Of a stretch of 64,000 nt of DNA, positions 33,716-42,688 are shown piece by piece. The stretch is taken from contig DATAJS010000011.1 of assembly GCA_036262035.1 (NCBI GenBank), positions 100,826 through 164,825 of the forward strand, written 5' to 3'. Source of the DNA: Burkholderiales bacterium (GTDB taxonomy: Bacteria > Pseudomonadota > Gammaproteobacteria > Burkholderiales > SG8-41). The notes beneath the pieces are model-generated. The model was given only the letters and a program-made list of their open reading frames with translations, did not search any database and was not told the origin of the DNA. Within the stretch, counting starts at the first letter, position 1, and the number at the start of each line of letters is the position of its first letter. The translations under genes and the position numbers were made by a program.

Positions 33716-34696
33716 ATGGTTCGGCTGTTTTCGGGCGGCGCTCGCGCGCTCGCCATCGCCGCTACGGCGCTCGCGTGCGCGGCTGCGCACGCCGGTGAGG
33801 CGTATCCGTCCAAACCGATACGCTTCATCATTCCCTACGCGCCCGGCGGCACCACCGACATCATCGCGCGGCTGGTCGGGCAGAAGCTCACCGAAGATCT
33901 CGGCCAGCAGGTCATCGTGGACATCCGCGCCGGCGCGGGCAGCATGATCGGCACCGAGCTCGCGGCGAAATCGCCGCCGGACGGCTACACGATGCTGCTG
34001 TCGAACATCGGCCTCGCGTTCAACGAGACGCTGTACCCCAAGCGCACCTACGACGCGCTGCGCGACCTCTCGCCGATCTCGCTCGTCGGCGTCACGCCGA
34101 ACGCGTTCGTCGTCCATCCCTCCGTGCCGGCGAACACCATGAAGGACTTCCTCGCGTTCGCGAAAGCGCGCTCGGGACAGCTTTCGTACGCCTCCGGCGG
34201 CATCGGCTCGTCGTCGCATCTGTCGATGGAGCTGCTGCAGTCGCTGACGGGAATCAAGTTCAACCACGTGCCGTACAAAGGCGCGGGGCCGGCGCTGATC
34301 GACGTGGCCGCCGGCAACGTGCCGTTTCAACTGAACTCGATGCCCGCGGTGATGAATCACGTCCACTCCGGGCGCCTGCGCGCGCTCGCGGTGTCGAGCG
34401 CCAAGCGCTCGCAGGCCGTGCCCGACCTGCCGACCATCGCCGAAAGCGGCGTTCCCGGCTATGACTACGTGACGTGGTACGGGATGCTCGTGCCCGCCCA
34501 TACGCCGGCGGCCATCATCTCGCGGCTCAACGCCGCGGTGCAGAAGGCGCTCGGCAGCAAGGACGTGCGCGAGAAGCTCGGCGCGCAGGGCGTCGAAGTG
34601 CAAGGCTCCACGCCCGACGCGTTCGGCAAGCTCGTGAAGACCGACGTCGAGAAATGGCGCAAGATCATCAATACGGCAAAGATCAAAGCAGAGTGA
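33716..34696 (+). CDS. Bug/TctC-family solute receptor
   Basis: 326 residues from ATG 33716, preceded by GAGGAG. Signal peptide ends at AAAHAG. Features: YPSKPIRFIIPYAPGGTTDIIAR, VIVDIRAGAGSMIGTELAAKSPPDGYTMLL, VPYKGAGPALIDVAAGNVPF and PTIAESGVPGYDYVTWYGMLVPAHTP. Its TGA overlaps the next ATG (TGATG), so the receptor and the dehydrogenase are translationally coupled. The receptor may therefore bind the enzyme's substrate or a precursor. Confidence 0.92.
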   Translation: MVRLFSGGARALAIAATALACAAAHAGEAYPSKPIRFIIPYAPGGTTDIIARLVGQKLTEDLGQQVIVDIRAGAGSMIGTELAAKSPPDGYTMLLSNIGLAFNETLYPKRTYDALRDLSPISLVGVTPNAFVVHPSVPANTMKDFLAFAKARSGQLSYASGGIGSSSHLSMELLQSLTGIKFNHVPYKGAGPALIDVAAGNVPFQLNSMPAVMNHVHSGRLRALAVSSAKRSQAVPDLPTIAESGVPGYDYVTWYGMLVPAHTPAAIISRLNAAVQKALGSKDVREKLGAQGVEVQGSTPDAFGKLVKTDVEKWRKIINTAKIKAE

Positions 34697-35766
34697 TGTT
34701 GAAGATAGGAATCCTGGAAGGCGACGACATCGGCCTCGAAGTCGTCCCCGAATGCATCAAGGTGATGAAAGAGGCCGCGTCGAAGGAGAGCCTCGAGATC
34801 GACTGGCGGCCGATGCCGATCGCCCGCCGCGGTCACGAGCTCACCGGCAAGACGGTTCCGGACGGCACGCTCGAAGCGCTGGAGGCCCTCGACGGCTGGG
34901 TGCTCGGGCCGATCGGCCATCGCGAGTACCCGAGGAACGATCCGACGTGGGTCAACGCGCACCCGCTGCTGCGGCTGCATTTCCAGTTCTTCGCGAACTA
35001 CAAGCCTTTCCGCTCGTACGACAACCTGCCGTCGATCCACAAGAACATCGACATCCTGTTCCTGCGCGAGACCACCGAAGGCTTCAAGGTCGACGGCAAT
35101 CTCTTCAAGGGCTACGGCGAGTTCATGCCGACCGACGAGATGGCGATCGGCGTGTGCGTCACCACGCGCAAGAAGAGCCGGCTGATCGCCGAGGCTGCGT
35201 TCGAAGCGGCGCGCGCGCGTCCGCGCAAAAAAGTCTCGGCGGTGCACAAGAGGACCGTGTACCGCTACGGCGACGGCCTCTTCGCCGAGGAGTGCCGCAA
35301 GGTCGCGGCCCGCTTTCCCGACGTCGAGTTCGAGGAAGTGATCGTCGACACCTTCGCGATGCGGCTCGTCATGAATCCGCAGCAATACGACGTGATCGTC
35401 ACGACCAACCTCTACGGCGACATCCTCACCGACGAAGCGGCGGGGCTCATCGGCGGTCTCGGCCTCGCGCCGGGCGTGAACGCGAGCGAGACCCACGCGA
35501 TGGCGCAGGCGACGCACGGCTCGGCGCCGGACATCGCGGGGAAGAACATCGCGAACCCTTACGCGATGATCATGTCGGGGAAGATGCTCTTCGACTGGCT
35601 CGCTCTGAAGCGCGGAGAAGCCAAGGCCGCGCGCGCGGCGGCGCGGATCGAGCGCGCCATGGGGGAGGTGATCGCGGAGAAGCGCTCTCTCACGCGCGAT
35701 CTTGGCGGCAGCGCGGGTACCCGGGAGATGGGCGACGCGGTCGCCAAGCGAGTGGCGATTTCCTGA
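34696..35766 (+). CDS. Isocitrate/isopropylmalate dehydrogenase family (beta-decarboxylating) enzyme
   Basis: 356 residues. The fold is marked by IGILEGDDIGLEVVPECIKV at the N-terminus, RETTEGFKVDGN (substrate loop), VHKRTVYRYGDGLF (catalytic Lys/Tyr region), the metal-binding VTTNLYGDILTDEAAGLIGGLG and THGSAPDIAGKNIANP. Many residues differ from LeuB, and tartrate or another substituted malate is a fair alternative substrate. It uses NAD(P)+ and a divalent metal by family knowledge. It is coupled to a Bug receptor, suggesting uptake and oxidation of one hydroxy-acid. Confidence 0.9.
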   Translation: MLKIGILEGDDIGLEVVPECIKVMKEAASKESLEIDWRPMPIARRGHELTGKTVPDGTLEALEALDGWVLGPIGHREYPRNDPTWVNAHPLLRLHFQFFANYKPFRSYDNLPSIHKNIDILFLRETTEGFKVDGNLFKGYGEFMPTDEMAIGVCVTTRKKSRLIAEAAFEAARARPRKKVSAVHKRTVYRYGDGLFAEECRKVAARFPDVEFEEVIVDTFAMRLVMNPQQYDVIVTTNLYGDILTDEAAGLIGGLGLAPGVNASETHAMAQATHGSAPDIAGKNIANPYAMIMSGKMLFDWLALKRGEAKAARAAARIERAMGEVIAEKRSLTRDLGGSAGTREMGDAVAKRVAIS

Positions 35767-35877
35767 AGCGAAGCAGCGAAGAACAAGGACGCGAAGGGAA
35801 AAGAAAGGACGCAAAGGAAAAGCGTTTTATTCAAAAATCAAAAGCGGGCCGGCTCGCGGTCGTGCTTTGAAGCCGGG
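35767..35877. other. Non-coding gap with purine-rich repeats
   Basis: The gap between convergent genes has several AAGGACGC and GAAAAG-like words but no stable hairpin that I can see. A similar AAGGACGC word occurs in the terminator at 33603. Confidence 0.4.
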
Positions 35878-37194
35878 TCAGCCGCGACCGCGTGCGAGCG
35901 CGTCCTGTCGTCGACCGAGCCAATAAGCATTGATCAGCCACGCGGCGCCGAGCGCGGCGCCGGCGATCGCGATCTCGGTGACACCGAGCCCGAGCCCCGT
36001 CAGCGCGACGAACGACCACGCGCCGATCTGATCGCCCGCGCGATACACGACGGTGTCGATGAAGCTCTTGGTCTTGTAGCGGTCTTCGCGAGACACCACC
36101 GTATAGAGCACCTCGCGCGTCGGCCGCGCGATCGCGTAGTCGCCCGAGCGGCGCGCGACCTGCACGGCCATCAAGGCGGCCGCGGTCGGCAGGAGCGCCA
36201 GCGTCCCGAACCCGACGATCGTGATCAAGGGCAGCAGCGCGAGCGCCGTGCCCACGCCGACGGCCCTCACGATGCGCGCGGTGAGGAAGAGCTGTATCAG
36301 CAGCGTCGCGGTGTTCACCGCGAGGTCGATCGAGGCGAAGAACGCCGTCTGCGCGGCGCGGTCCTTGAAGGTCGCGCTCACGATGTTCGCCTGCTGGAAA
36401 TAGACGAACGTCGAAGTCACCGCGAAGAGCAGCATGAAGATTACGATGTTCGCGAGGTAACCCGAGCGGAACGCGTGCGTGATGCCGGCCAGCACGCCGC
36501 CGCCGATCGGTTGCTCCGCGTCGCACTCGTCGGGCCGCGTGTTGAGCGCCTGCGCGAGCTTCGAGAGGCGCTTCACGCAGAGCACCGCGACCTCCAGCAG
36601 CGCCGCGGCGAGTATCAGCAGGGCTTCGAGCGGCACGTGCTTCGCGAAGCCCGCGGTCACCGCGGATCCGGTGATCGCGCCGATGGTCGCGCCCGCGGCG
36701 ATGAAGCCGAAGAGCCGCTTGCCGTCCTCGGAGCTGAAGGTGTCGACGATGAGCGCCCAGAACACCGACACGACGAACAGGTTGAACACCGAGATCCAGA
36801 TGAAGAACGCGCGGCCGAGCCACACCATCTGCGTCTCGTCCGCCATGCGGAAGGCCGCCGCGAACGCGAGGACGGACGCCGCGAAGAAGCGGTAGACGAT
36901 CGGGATGAAGCGGCTGCGCGGGAGCGCTTTCACCAGCGCGCCGAACGGCACGTTCAGCAGCAGCATGACGATCAGCGTGCCGGCGAACAGCCACTGCAGG
37001 TTCTTCACGCCGCCCGCGACGCCCATCTGGTCGCGGATGGGGCGCATGACGTAGTACGACGAGAGCACCGTGAAGATGTAGCCCCACGACCAGAGCAGCG
37101 CCGGCAGCTCGTGGGCGCGCACGTCGACGACGCGCGCGAGCAGCCGGTGGAACGCGCCGCCGGGCTGCGGCGCGGCCGCCGCGCGATCGGTCAC
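35878..37194 (-). CDS. MFS/nucleotide-translocase-like (Npt1/Npt2-type) transporter
   Basis: 438 residues with about 12 hydrophobic segments. RVVDVRAHELPALLWSWGYIFTVLSSYYVMRPIRDQMG near the start and FWALIVDTFSSEDGKRLFGFIAAGATIGAITG resemble the Npt1/Npt2 ATP:ADP-antiporter-like branch found in free-living bacteria, whose substrates are unknown. The start is GTG (37192-37194), overlapping the stop of the upstream oxidoreductase gene as GTGA, so translation is coupled. A longer open frame to 37857 lies inside the upstream gene and is a shadow. Confidence 0.78.
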   Translation of the reverse strand: MTDRAAAAPQPGGAFHRLLARVVDVRAHELPALLWSWGYIFTVLSSYYVMRPIRDQMGVAGGVKNLQWLFAGTLIVMLLLNVPFGALVKALPRSRFIPIVYRFFAASVLAFAAAFRMADETQMVWLGRAFFIWISVFNLFVVSVFWALIVDTFSSEDGKRLFGFIAAGATIGAITGSAVTAGFAKHVPLEALLILAAALLEVAVLCVKRLSKLAQALNTRPDECDAEQPIGGGVLAGITHAFRSGYLANIVIFMLLFAVTSTFVYFQQANIVSATFKDRAAQTAFFASIDLAVNTATLLIQLFLTARIVRAVGVGTALALLPLITIVGFGTLALLPTAAALMAVQVARRSGDYAIARPTREVLYTVVSREDRYKTKSFIDTVVYRAGDQIGAWSFVALTGLGLGVTEIAIAGAALGAAWLINAYWLGRRQDALARGRG

Positions 37195-37898
37195 TTCGCG
37201 CCCAGCTTCCGGCGAAGCTCGTCGGCCGGTGTCGCCCTGCCGAAGATCTCGGTGCCCGGCGCGAACGCCATCGCGCGCGACAGCGGCAGCACCACCGGCT
37301 CGAAGCCGGCGTCGCGCACGAGCTGTGTCGCGACCTTGAGCGCCTGCGGATCGTCGGCGGCGAGCGGCATGCCGATCGGCGTTCCGGCGCGGTGGGAGAG
37401 CTGCCTCAACTGTCCGGCGCCGACCGGGTTGAACGCGCGCGCGTAGCGCACGCCGGGCAGGTACTTGAGCGAGGTCGGTGCGATCCCGCTCGCCATCGCT
37501 TCCTCGGCGACCGGGCCGTCGCGGCGCACGATCGGGTTGCTCGCGTCGACGAGCACCTTGCCCGCGATCGCTTTCGCGTTGTCGCGTCCGATCTCGGGCA
37601 GCGCGCTGTACGGCACCGCGAGGAAGATCACGTCGCCGAACGCCGCGGCTTCGGCGACGGTGCCGACGTGCGCTCTCGGTCCCAGCCTCGCGGCCATCTC
37701 CTTCAGCGACTCGGGATGCCGCGACGAGAACATCACGTCGTGTCCCGCGCGCGTCCAGAGCTCGCCGACGGCGCTGCGGACGTTGCCGGAACCGATGATG
37801 CCGATCTTCATGGGGGTGGGTGAAGGCTTGCCCTGGCCGTACGCGAGCGTAGCGCACGCCATCGCCGCCGCGGTTGCGAGAAAAAGACGTCGGTTCAT
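37191..37898 (-). CDS. Exported F420/NADP-reductase-like Rossmann protein
   Basis: 235 residues from ATG 37896-37898 (AAAGGG upstream). An N-terminal export signal (RRLFLATAAAMACATLAYG) precedes MKIGIIGSGNVRSAVGELWTRAGHDVMFSSRHPESL. This is a GxGxxG nucleotide-binding motif with a basic S-R-H after beta-2, which favours NADP. VIFLAVPYSALPEI and NPVGAGQL match the NADPH:F420 oxidoreductase-like family. A Rossmann reductase with a signal peptide is unusual. It is translationally coupled to the downstream transporter. Confidence 0.8.
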   Translation of the reverse strand: MNRRLFLATAAAMACATLAYGQGKPSPTPMKIGIIGSGNVRSAVGELWTRAGHDVMFSSRHPESLKEMAARLGPRAHVGTVAEAAAFGDVIFLAVPYSALPEIGRDNAKAIAGKVLVDASNPIVRRDGPVAEEAMASGIAPTSLKYLPGVRYARAFNPVGAGQLRQLSHRAGTPIGMPLAADDPQALKVATQLVRDAGFEPVVLPLSRAMAFAPGTEIFGRATPADELRRKLGAK

Positions 37899-38058
37899 CA
37901 CGTTCCCTTTCCGGATTGCGTGACGGGGATTATGCGGCACGCGAGATAGCGGGGATGTCTCGGCGGCCGGCAGACGCCAGTCGATTGTCGACCTCGGTCA
38001 AGACGGTGAGAGGCGTGCTGCGTAAAGTGAGCGGATCAACGCGAATTCAGATGACACG

Positions 38059-38529
38059 ATGCTCGGCAACGACGCCCGCGCGTATGCACCCACACCGTCG
38101 CATCACGATGCGCCGGGGAAGTCCGCTCCCACCACCGCACGGCAAAAAAAGCCGCTGATCGCGGTCGTCGACGACGACGCGACGATCCGCCGCTCGCTCG
38201 ATCGGCTGCTGCGGGCGCACGGCTGCGACGCGATCACGTTCGGCTCGGGCTGCGAGTTCCTCGAATCGGTCGCCGCCGCACCGGTGGCGCTCCACTGCGT
38301 CGTGCTCGACATGCAGATGCCCGGCCTCGACGGTCTCGAAGTGCAGCGCCGGCTGCGACTGCTCCGGTGCGAGCTGCCGGTGATCTTTCTGAGCGCCCGC
38401 TACAACAGCCGCGCGCGCGAAGCGGCTCTGCGCGGCGGAGCGCTCGCATATTTCACCAAGCCGCTGCTCCACGATACCGCCGTCTTCATCCATCTCATCG
38501 CAGGCGTCGCAGGAGACATGGGGCGGTGA
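38059..38529 (+). CDS. Single-domain response regulator (FixJ-type receiver), copy 1
   Basis: 156 residues: a 30-residue leader, then a receiver with D39/D40, phospho-acceptor D84 (VVLDMQMPGLDGLEVQ) and K134 (YFTKPL). No DNA-binding or enzymatic output domain follows. The sequence KKPLIAVVDDDATIRRSLDRLLRAHG is nearly shared with the next gene, so the two arose by duplication. Closer methionines are absent, so ATG 38059 is used, with no obvious ribosome binding site. Confidence 0.85.
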   Translation: MLGNDARAYAPTPSHHDAPGKSAPTTARQKKPLIAVVDDDATIRRSLDRLLRAHGCDAITFGSGCEFLESVAAAPVALHCVVLDMQMPGLDGLEVQRRLRLLRCELPVIFLSARYNSRAREAALRGGALAYFTKPLLHDTAVFIHLIAGVAGDMGR

Positions 38530-38710
38530 TTTAGCGGCAGGGCGTCGCGCGGCCGAAATGTCAAAGATTGGCGTCCCGGGTCAAGACCCGCGGCAGGCGC
38601 TGCGGATAAAGTCACCGCCGATGCAGATGCCCAGGGTCGCGCCCCGCCGCCGCTCACGAAGGCTCGTGTGCACGCGGCCGCGTCACCGGCTCACACGCCG
38701 CTACGCTCCC

Positions 38711-39124
38711 ATGACCTCACGACAGAGGAAACCGCTCATCGCGGTCGTCGACGACGACGCGCTCATCCGCCGTTCGCTCAACCGCCTGCTATGGGCGCGC
38801 GGTTACGATGCGACGACGTATGCCTCAGGCTACGAGTTCCTGCACACCATCGAGTCCACGCCCGCGCTCGACCTCCACTGCGTCGTGCTGGACATTCAAA
38901 TGCCCGGTCTCGACGGTCTCGAAGTGCAACGCCGTCTCCGGCTGCTGCGGCCGGACCTCTCGATCGTCTTCCTGAGCAGCCGCTACGTCCCGCGCGTGCG
39001 CGAAGCGGCGCTGCGCGCCGGGGCGCTCGGTTATTTCACCAAACCCCTGTACGACGACATGGACGAGTTCGTGCGCGTCATCGACGCGGTGGTGAAAGTG
39101 GCGGAGTGGGACGAAGACGAATGA
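38711..39124 (+). CDS. Single-domain response regulator (FixJ-type receiver), copy 2
   Basis: 137 residues from ATG 38711. Receiver residues D15/D16, phospho-acceptor D61 (VVLDIQMPGLDGLEVQ) and the late YFTKPL Lys are present, with no output domain. The product aligns along its whole length with copy 1. The in-frame ATG at 38558 would add an Arg-rich extension unlike copy 1, so the later start is preferred. The C-terminus ends in an acidic WDEDE. Confidence 0.85.
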   Translation: MTSRQRKPLIAVVDDDALIRRSLNRLLWARGYDATTYASGYEFLHTIESTPALDLHCVVLDIQMPGLDGLEVQRRLRLLRPDLSIVFLSSRYVPRVREAALRAGALGYFTKPLYDDMDEFVRVIDAVVKVAEWDEDE

Positions 39125-39127
39125 GCT

Positions 39128-40552
39128 TCAGTCCTCGGTGAACTCGTTGAGCTCCGCGCGGTAGCGCTTCTCGCCCATCGCGCCGGCGTCGCGCCAGTGG
39201 TCGAGCCGCTCCTCGAGCGCTGCGATGCGCTCCGGATGCTCCTTCGCGCCGATCGCGAGCAGCGCATCCTCGACTTCCTCTTCGGACAGTGCATCGAGCA
39301 CTTCCTTCTTGCTGCCCCGGCCGTGGTGGTGGATGTCGGCGATGATCGCGCACACGATGTCGAGCTCGCCGTCGAGCTCGTACCACTCGACGTAGCGCTC
39401 GGCGAACTTCTTGCGGATGAGCTCGTTGGCGGTCGCGACCTGCAGCCGGCCGCATTCCTCCGATTCGTTCGCCCACCAGACGAGCCGCGCGGCGTTGAGC
39501 ACTTCGCCGCGGTCGATACCGGCGCGGCCCGGGTTGAGGTAGCTCATGAAATGCTTGAGGGTGTATTCCTTGCGCTTCGCGTCGTAGACCTGCTCTTCGA
39601 GGTCGGTGATCGTGCCGTCCTTGGCCACGCAGCACACCTTGCCGCCGCGCAGCTCCAGATCCGGGAAGAGCTTCTGGAACTCTTCCGACAGGAGTCCGCC
39701 GCGAAAGAAGATGATGAGGTTGTCGCGCGGGGTGTGCGCGGGTAGCTGGTAGAAGCCGAACGCGAACTGCGACCGGTCGTAGGTGTTGACGATATTGAGC
39801 CGGTTGCGGCTCTCGCAGTAGCCGGTGACGTCGAGCAGATACGCCCAATGCCCGATGCCCGAGTAGTCCTCGGCTTCGTACGAGGGACCGTAGTGGGTCT
39901 GTGTCGGCATGCACAGGCCGTTGAACTTCTTCGCGGGCTGGACGAGCTCGACGCCGAGCAGGAACTCGGCCGAATCCGGCGCGTCGGCTTTGTGGCCGTA
40001 CCATTCGCGGCCTTCCTTGCGCACGTCGAACGCATAGCTCTCCGCTTCGCTGCCCTGCGCCTTCTCGGCGAGCACCGCCGACGAGGCAGGGAAGGTCCCG
40101 AAGAACAGCGCCTGGTCTCCCGCGTAGAGCGCCTGGAAGCGTTTCAGGAAGTCCGCGGGCGACTGTTTGACGACGCGGTCGCGCGAGTTGTTGTAATGGT
40201 AGATGAGCCCTTTGGAATAGATGCCGACGTGCTTCCGCGGGATGTTCTGCATCTTGCGCCGCGCGAGGTCGACCGCGTCGCGCCGGGTGACGAAGACGAG
40301 CAGATCCTGCTGCTCGTCGGCGTCTTCCCACCAGCCGACCTGCCCGCACTGCGCGAAGATCTCGTGGACGCGCAGGTTGGCGCCTTCCTGCCTGCCGTCG
40401 AGGTACTCGCGGCACGTGAAGCCGAAGTCCAGCCCCAGCACGTGCGCGACGAAGTGCGCCGAATGGTTCGCGTTCGGGTCGTGGAAGCGATTGGCGCAGA
40501 GCGCGCTGATGTTCTTGCCGAGCAGTGCTTCGAGATCGGGTAATCCAGCCAT
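39128..40552 (-). CDS. Putative NlpC/P60-like plus lysozyme-like protein
   Basis: 474 residues. The N-terminal region has NHSAHFVAHVLGLDFGFTCREY, then LRVHEIFAQCGQVGWW. The relatives I recall carry Cys before AHFV as an NlpC/P60-type nucleophile; here it is Ser (codon TCG at residue 30). The middle has GYCESRNRLNIVNTYDRSQFAFGFYQLPAHTP, resembling lysozyme-like domains where an early Glu and YD/FGFYQ line the cleft. No signal peptide is visible. A cell-wall hydrolase origin is likely; activity of the first domain is doubtful. Family calls are by pattern only. Confidence 0.55.
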   Translation of the reverse strand: MAGLPDLEALLGKNISALCANRFHDPNANHSAHFVAHVLGLDFGFTCREYLDGRQEGANLRVHEIFAQCGQVGWWEDADEQQDLLVFVTRRDAVDLARRKMQNIPRKHVGIYSKGLIYHYNNSRDRVVKQSPADFLKRFQALYAGDQALFFGTFPASSAVLAEKAQGSEAESYAFDVRKEGREWYGHKADAPDSAEFLLGVELVQPAKKFNGLCMPTQTHYGPSYEAEDYSGIGHWAYLLDVTGYCESRNRLNIVNTYDRSQFAFGFYQLPAHTPRDNLIIFFRGGLLSEEFQKLFPDLELRGGKVCCVAKDGTITDLEEQVYDAKRKEYTLKHFMSYLNPGRAGIDRGEVLNAARLVWWANESEECGRLQVATANELIRKKFAERYVEWYELDGELDIVCAIIADIHHHGRGSKKEVLDALSEEEVEDALLAIGAKEHPERIAALEERLDHWRDAGAMGEKRYRAELNEFTED

Positions 40553-40561
40553 CGTTCTACC

Positions 40562-41413
40562 TCACGAGCCCCCTGAGTTTGCCATCGTCTCGCCCATGCG
40601 CACGCTGCCTTGCGGCGCCCAGCGCGGATTGAATCGCAGCGCGCAGCGTCTGGCGAAGAGCAGCACCACGGTCGAGCCGAGCGAGAAACGGCCCATCTCG
40701 TCGCCCTTCGCGAAGACGTGCTGCGACGGATCGTACCGCCATTCGCGGACTTCGCCGGTGCGCTTCGGGTTCACCACGCCGTGCCACACCGTCTCCATGC
40801 TGCCGACGATGGTCGCGCCGACGAGCGTCAGCACGAACGGACCGTGGTCGGTCTCGAACACGCACACCACGCGCTCGTTGCGCGCGAAGAGATTCGGGAC
40901 GCCGAGCGCCGTGGTCGGGTTGACCGAGAACAGCGCGCCGGGCACGTAGATCATGCGCGTCAGCCGCCCGGCGCACGGCATGTGCACGCGGTGATAGTCC
41001 TTGGGCGCGAGATACAGCGTCGCGAAGCTGCCGTCGTCGAAGCTCGCGGCGAGCTCGCGATCGCCGCCGACGAGCGCGAGCGTCGAATAGTCGTGCGACT
41101 TCGCCTGCACGATGCGGTCGCGCGCGATCGCGCCGAACTGGCTGATCGCGCCGTCGACCGGGCAGACGTAATCGGCGTCGGCGAGCGGCCGCGCGCCCGG
41201 CTTCAGCGCACGCGTGAAGAACTCGTTGAACGTCGCGTAAGCAGCCGGGTCGGGGTTGACCGCCTCGCTCATGTCGACGTGGTAATGCCCGATGAACCAG
41301 CGGATCACGGCCGTCGTCCAGCGGCCGGCGCGGGCGCCCGCGAAGCGCGCAGCCAGCTCGGTCAGGGTGCGCTTCGGGTAGAGATACTGGGGGAGAGCCT
41401 TGATGCGCGACAC
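40562..41413 (-). CDS. psd: Phosphatidylserine decarboxylase proenzyme
   Basis: 283 residues from GTG 41411-41413 (VSRIKALPQYLYPKRTLTELA, a standard PSD N-terminus). Other signatures: FNEFFTRALKPGARPL, VCPVDGAISQFG, FATLYLAPKDYHRVHMPCAG and the self-cleavage site LGST at 245-248. Cleavage before the Ser gives the pyruvoyl group that converts phosphatidylserine to phosphatidylethanolamine at the inner membrane. AGTATA at 41441-41446 gives TATACT on the minus strand, a possible -10 box. It is divergent from the HtrA gene and 9 bases upstream of the NlpC-like gene. Confidence 0.95.
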   Translation of the reverse strand: MSRIKALPQYLYPKRTLTELAARFAGARAGRWTTAVIRWFIGHYHVDMSEAVNPDPAAYATFNEFFTRALKPGARPLADADYVCPVDGAISQFGAIARDRIVQAKSHDYSTLALVGGDRELAASFDDGSFATLYLAPKDYHRVHMPCAGRLTRMIYVPGALFSVNPTTALGVPNLFARNERVVCVFETDHGPFVLTLVGATIVGSMETVWHGVVNPKRTGEVREWRYDPSQHVFAKGDEMGRFSLGSTVVLLFARRCALRFNPRWAPQGSVRMGETMANSGGS

Positions 41414-41581
41414 GGATTTATCGGTTTCGGCGGAGCGCGAAGTATAGCGGCGGGAAGCAGGGGCCGTTCCCGCGGGCAGCCACGCCGTCCGCATAACGCC
41501 TGCCGTGGTAATGTCGGCGGACCTCGGGCACGCCGCGCGCTTGCCGCCTCGATCGTCCCTGTTTATTGCCTGGAGCTCGCC

Positions 41582-42670
41582 GTGAATCCCCGCGTAATGC
41601 GCATACTGTTCGTCTGGGCGCTCATCCTGGGCACGCTGTGGCTGGGCGAACGCTTCTACCGCAACTACCTGTGGACCGCGTCCCCGGTGGTCGCACCTGT
41701 GGCGGCGGGCAAGCTCGCCGACTGGGAGAAGGCGAACATCGGGCTCTTCGCCGCCGCATCGCCGTCCGTGGTTTCGATCACCACCGAGCAGCTCAGGGTC
41801 AACCCGATGATGATGGCCGAAGTCGCGCAGGGCGCGGGCTCGGGCTTCGTCTGGGACAAGGTCGGCCACATCGTCACCAACTTCCACGTGATCGAAGGCG
41901 CGCGCAACGTGTACGTCCAGCTTTCCGCGGGCGACCCGATCCCGGCGCGGGTGATCGGCGGGGCGCGGCAGTACGACCTCGCGGTCGTGAAGCTCTCCGA
42001 CGTGCCGCCGGGCCTGCGGCCCTTGCCGGTGGGGACGTCGAAGGACATCCAGGTCGGTCAGGCGGCGTACGCGATCGGCAATCCGTTCGGGCTCCAGCGC
42101 ACCTTGACCAGCGGCATCGTGAGCGCGCTCGAGCGCCGGCTGCCGACCGCCGGCGGGCGCGAGGTGAGGGGCGTGATACAGACCGACGCCGCGGTCAACC
42201 CCGGAAATTCCGGCGGGCCGCTGCTCGACAGCAGCGGCCGTTTGATCGGCGTGAATACCGCGATACTCTCGGAGTCCGGGTCGTCGGCGGGCATCGGCTT
42301 CGCGATTCCCGTCGACCTCGTCGCGCGGGTGGTTCCGGATATCATCCGCCACGGCCGGGCGCCGCGGCCCGGGCTGGGCATCGTCGCCGCCGACGAGCGC
42401 GTCGCCGCGCAGCTCGGCATACGCGGCGTCGTGGTGCTCGGCGTGGCGCGCGGCTCGTCCGCCGAGCGCGCGGGGCTCAAGCCTTTCGAGCGCGGCAGCT
42501 CCGAGCCGGGCGACATCATCGTCGGCGCGAACGGCAAGGAAACGCCGGCCCTCGCCGATCTCGCGGCGGTGCTCGACGACGTGGGCATCGGCAACGAGGT
42601 CACGCTGCGCCTGAAACGAGGGCAGTCCGAGCGCGAGGTCAGAGCGCGGGTGATGGACCTGCCCGATTAG
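41582..42670 (+). CDS. HtrA/DegP-type serine protease with one PDZ domain
   Basis: 362 residues from GTG 41582, with GGAG 7 bases upstream; ATG 41597 is an alternative. One N-terminal membrane anchor (about 8-22). Trypsin-like triad: H102 (TNFHVIEG), D132 (YDLAVVKL) and S210 (NPGNSGGPLL). A single PDZ domain follows (GIRGVVVLGVARGSSAERAGLKP, GDIIVGANG), like DegS rather than DegP. An anchored periplasmic protease for envelope stress or protein quality control is expected. No rseA-like substrate gene is adjacent. Confidence 0.92.
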   Translation: MNPRVMRILFVWALILGTLWLGERFYRNYLWTASPVVAPVAAGKLADWEKANIGLFAAASPSVVSITTEQLRVNPMMMAEVAQGAGSGFVWDKVGHIVTNFHVIEGARNVYVQLSAGDPIPARVIGGARQYDLAVVKLSDVPPGLRPLPVGTSKDIQVGQAAYAIGNPFGLQRTLTSGIVSALERRLPTAGGREVRGVIQTDAAVNPGNSGGPLLDSSGRLIGVNTAILSESGSSAGIGFAIPVDLVARVVPDIIRHGRAPRPGLGIVAADERVAAQLGIRGVVVLGVARGSSAERAGLKPFERGSSEPGDIIVGANGKETPALADLAAVLDDVGIGNEVTLRLKRGQSEREVRARVMDLPD

Positions 42671-42688
42671 AATCAGCCACTTTCTCGT

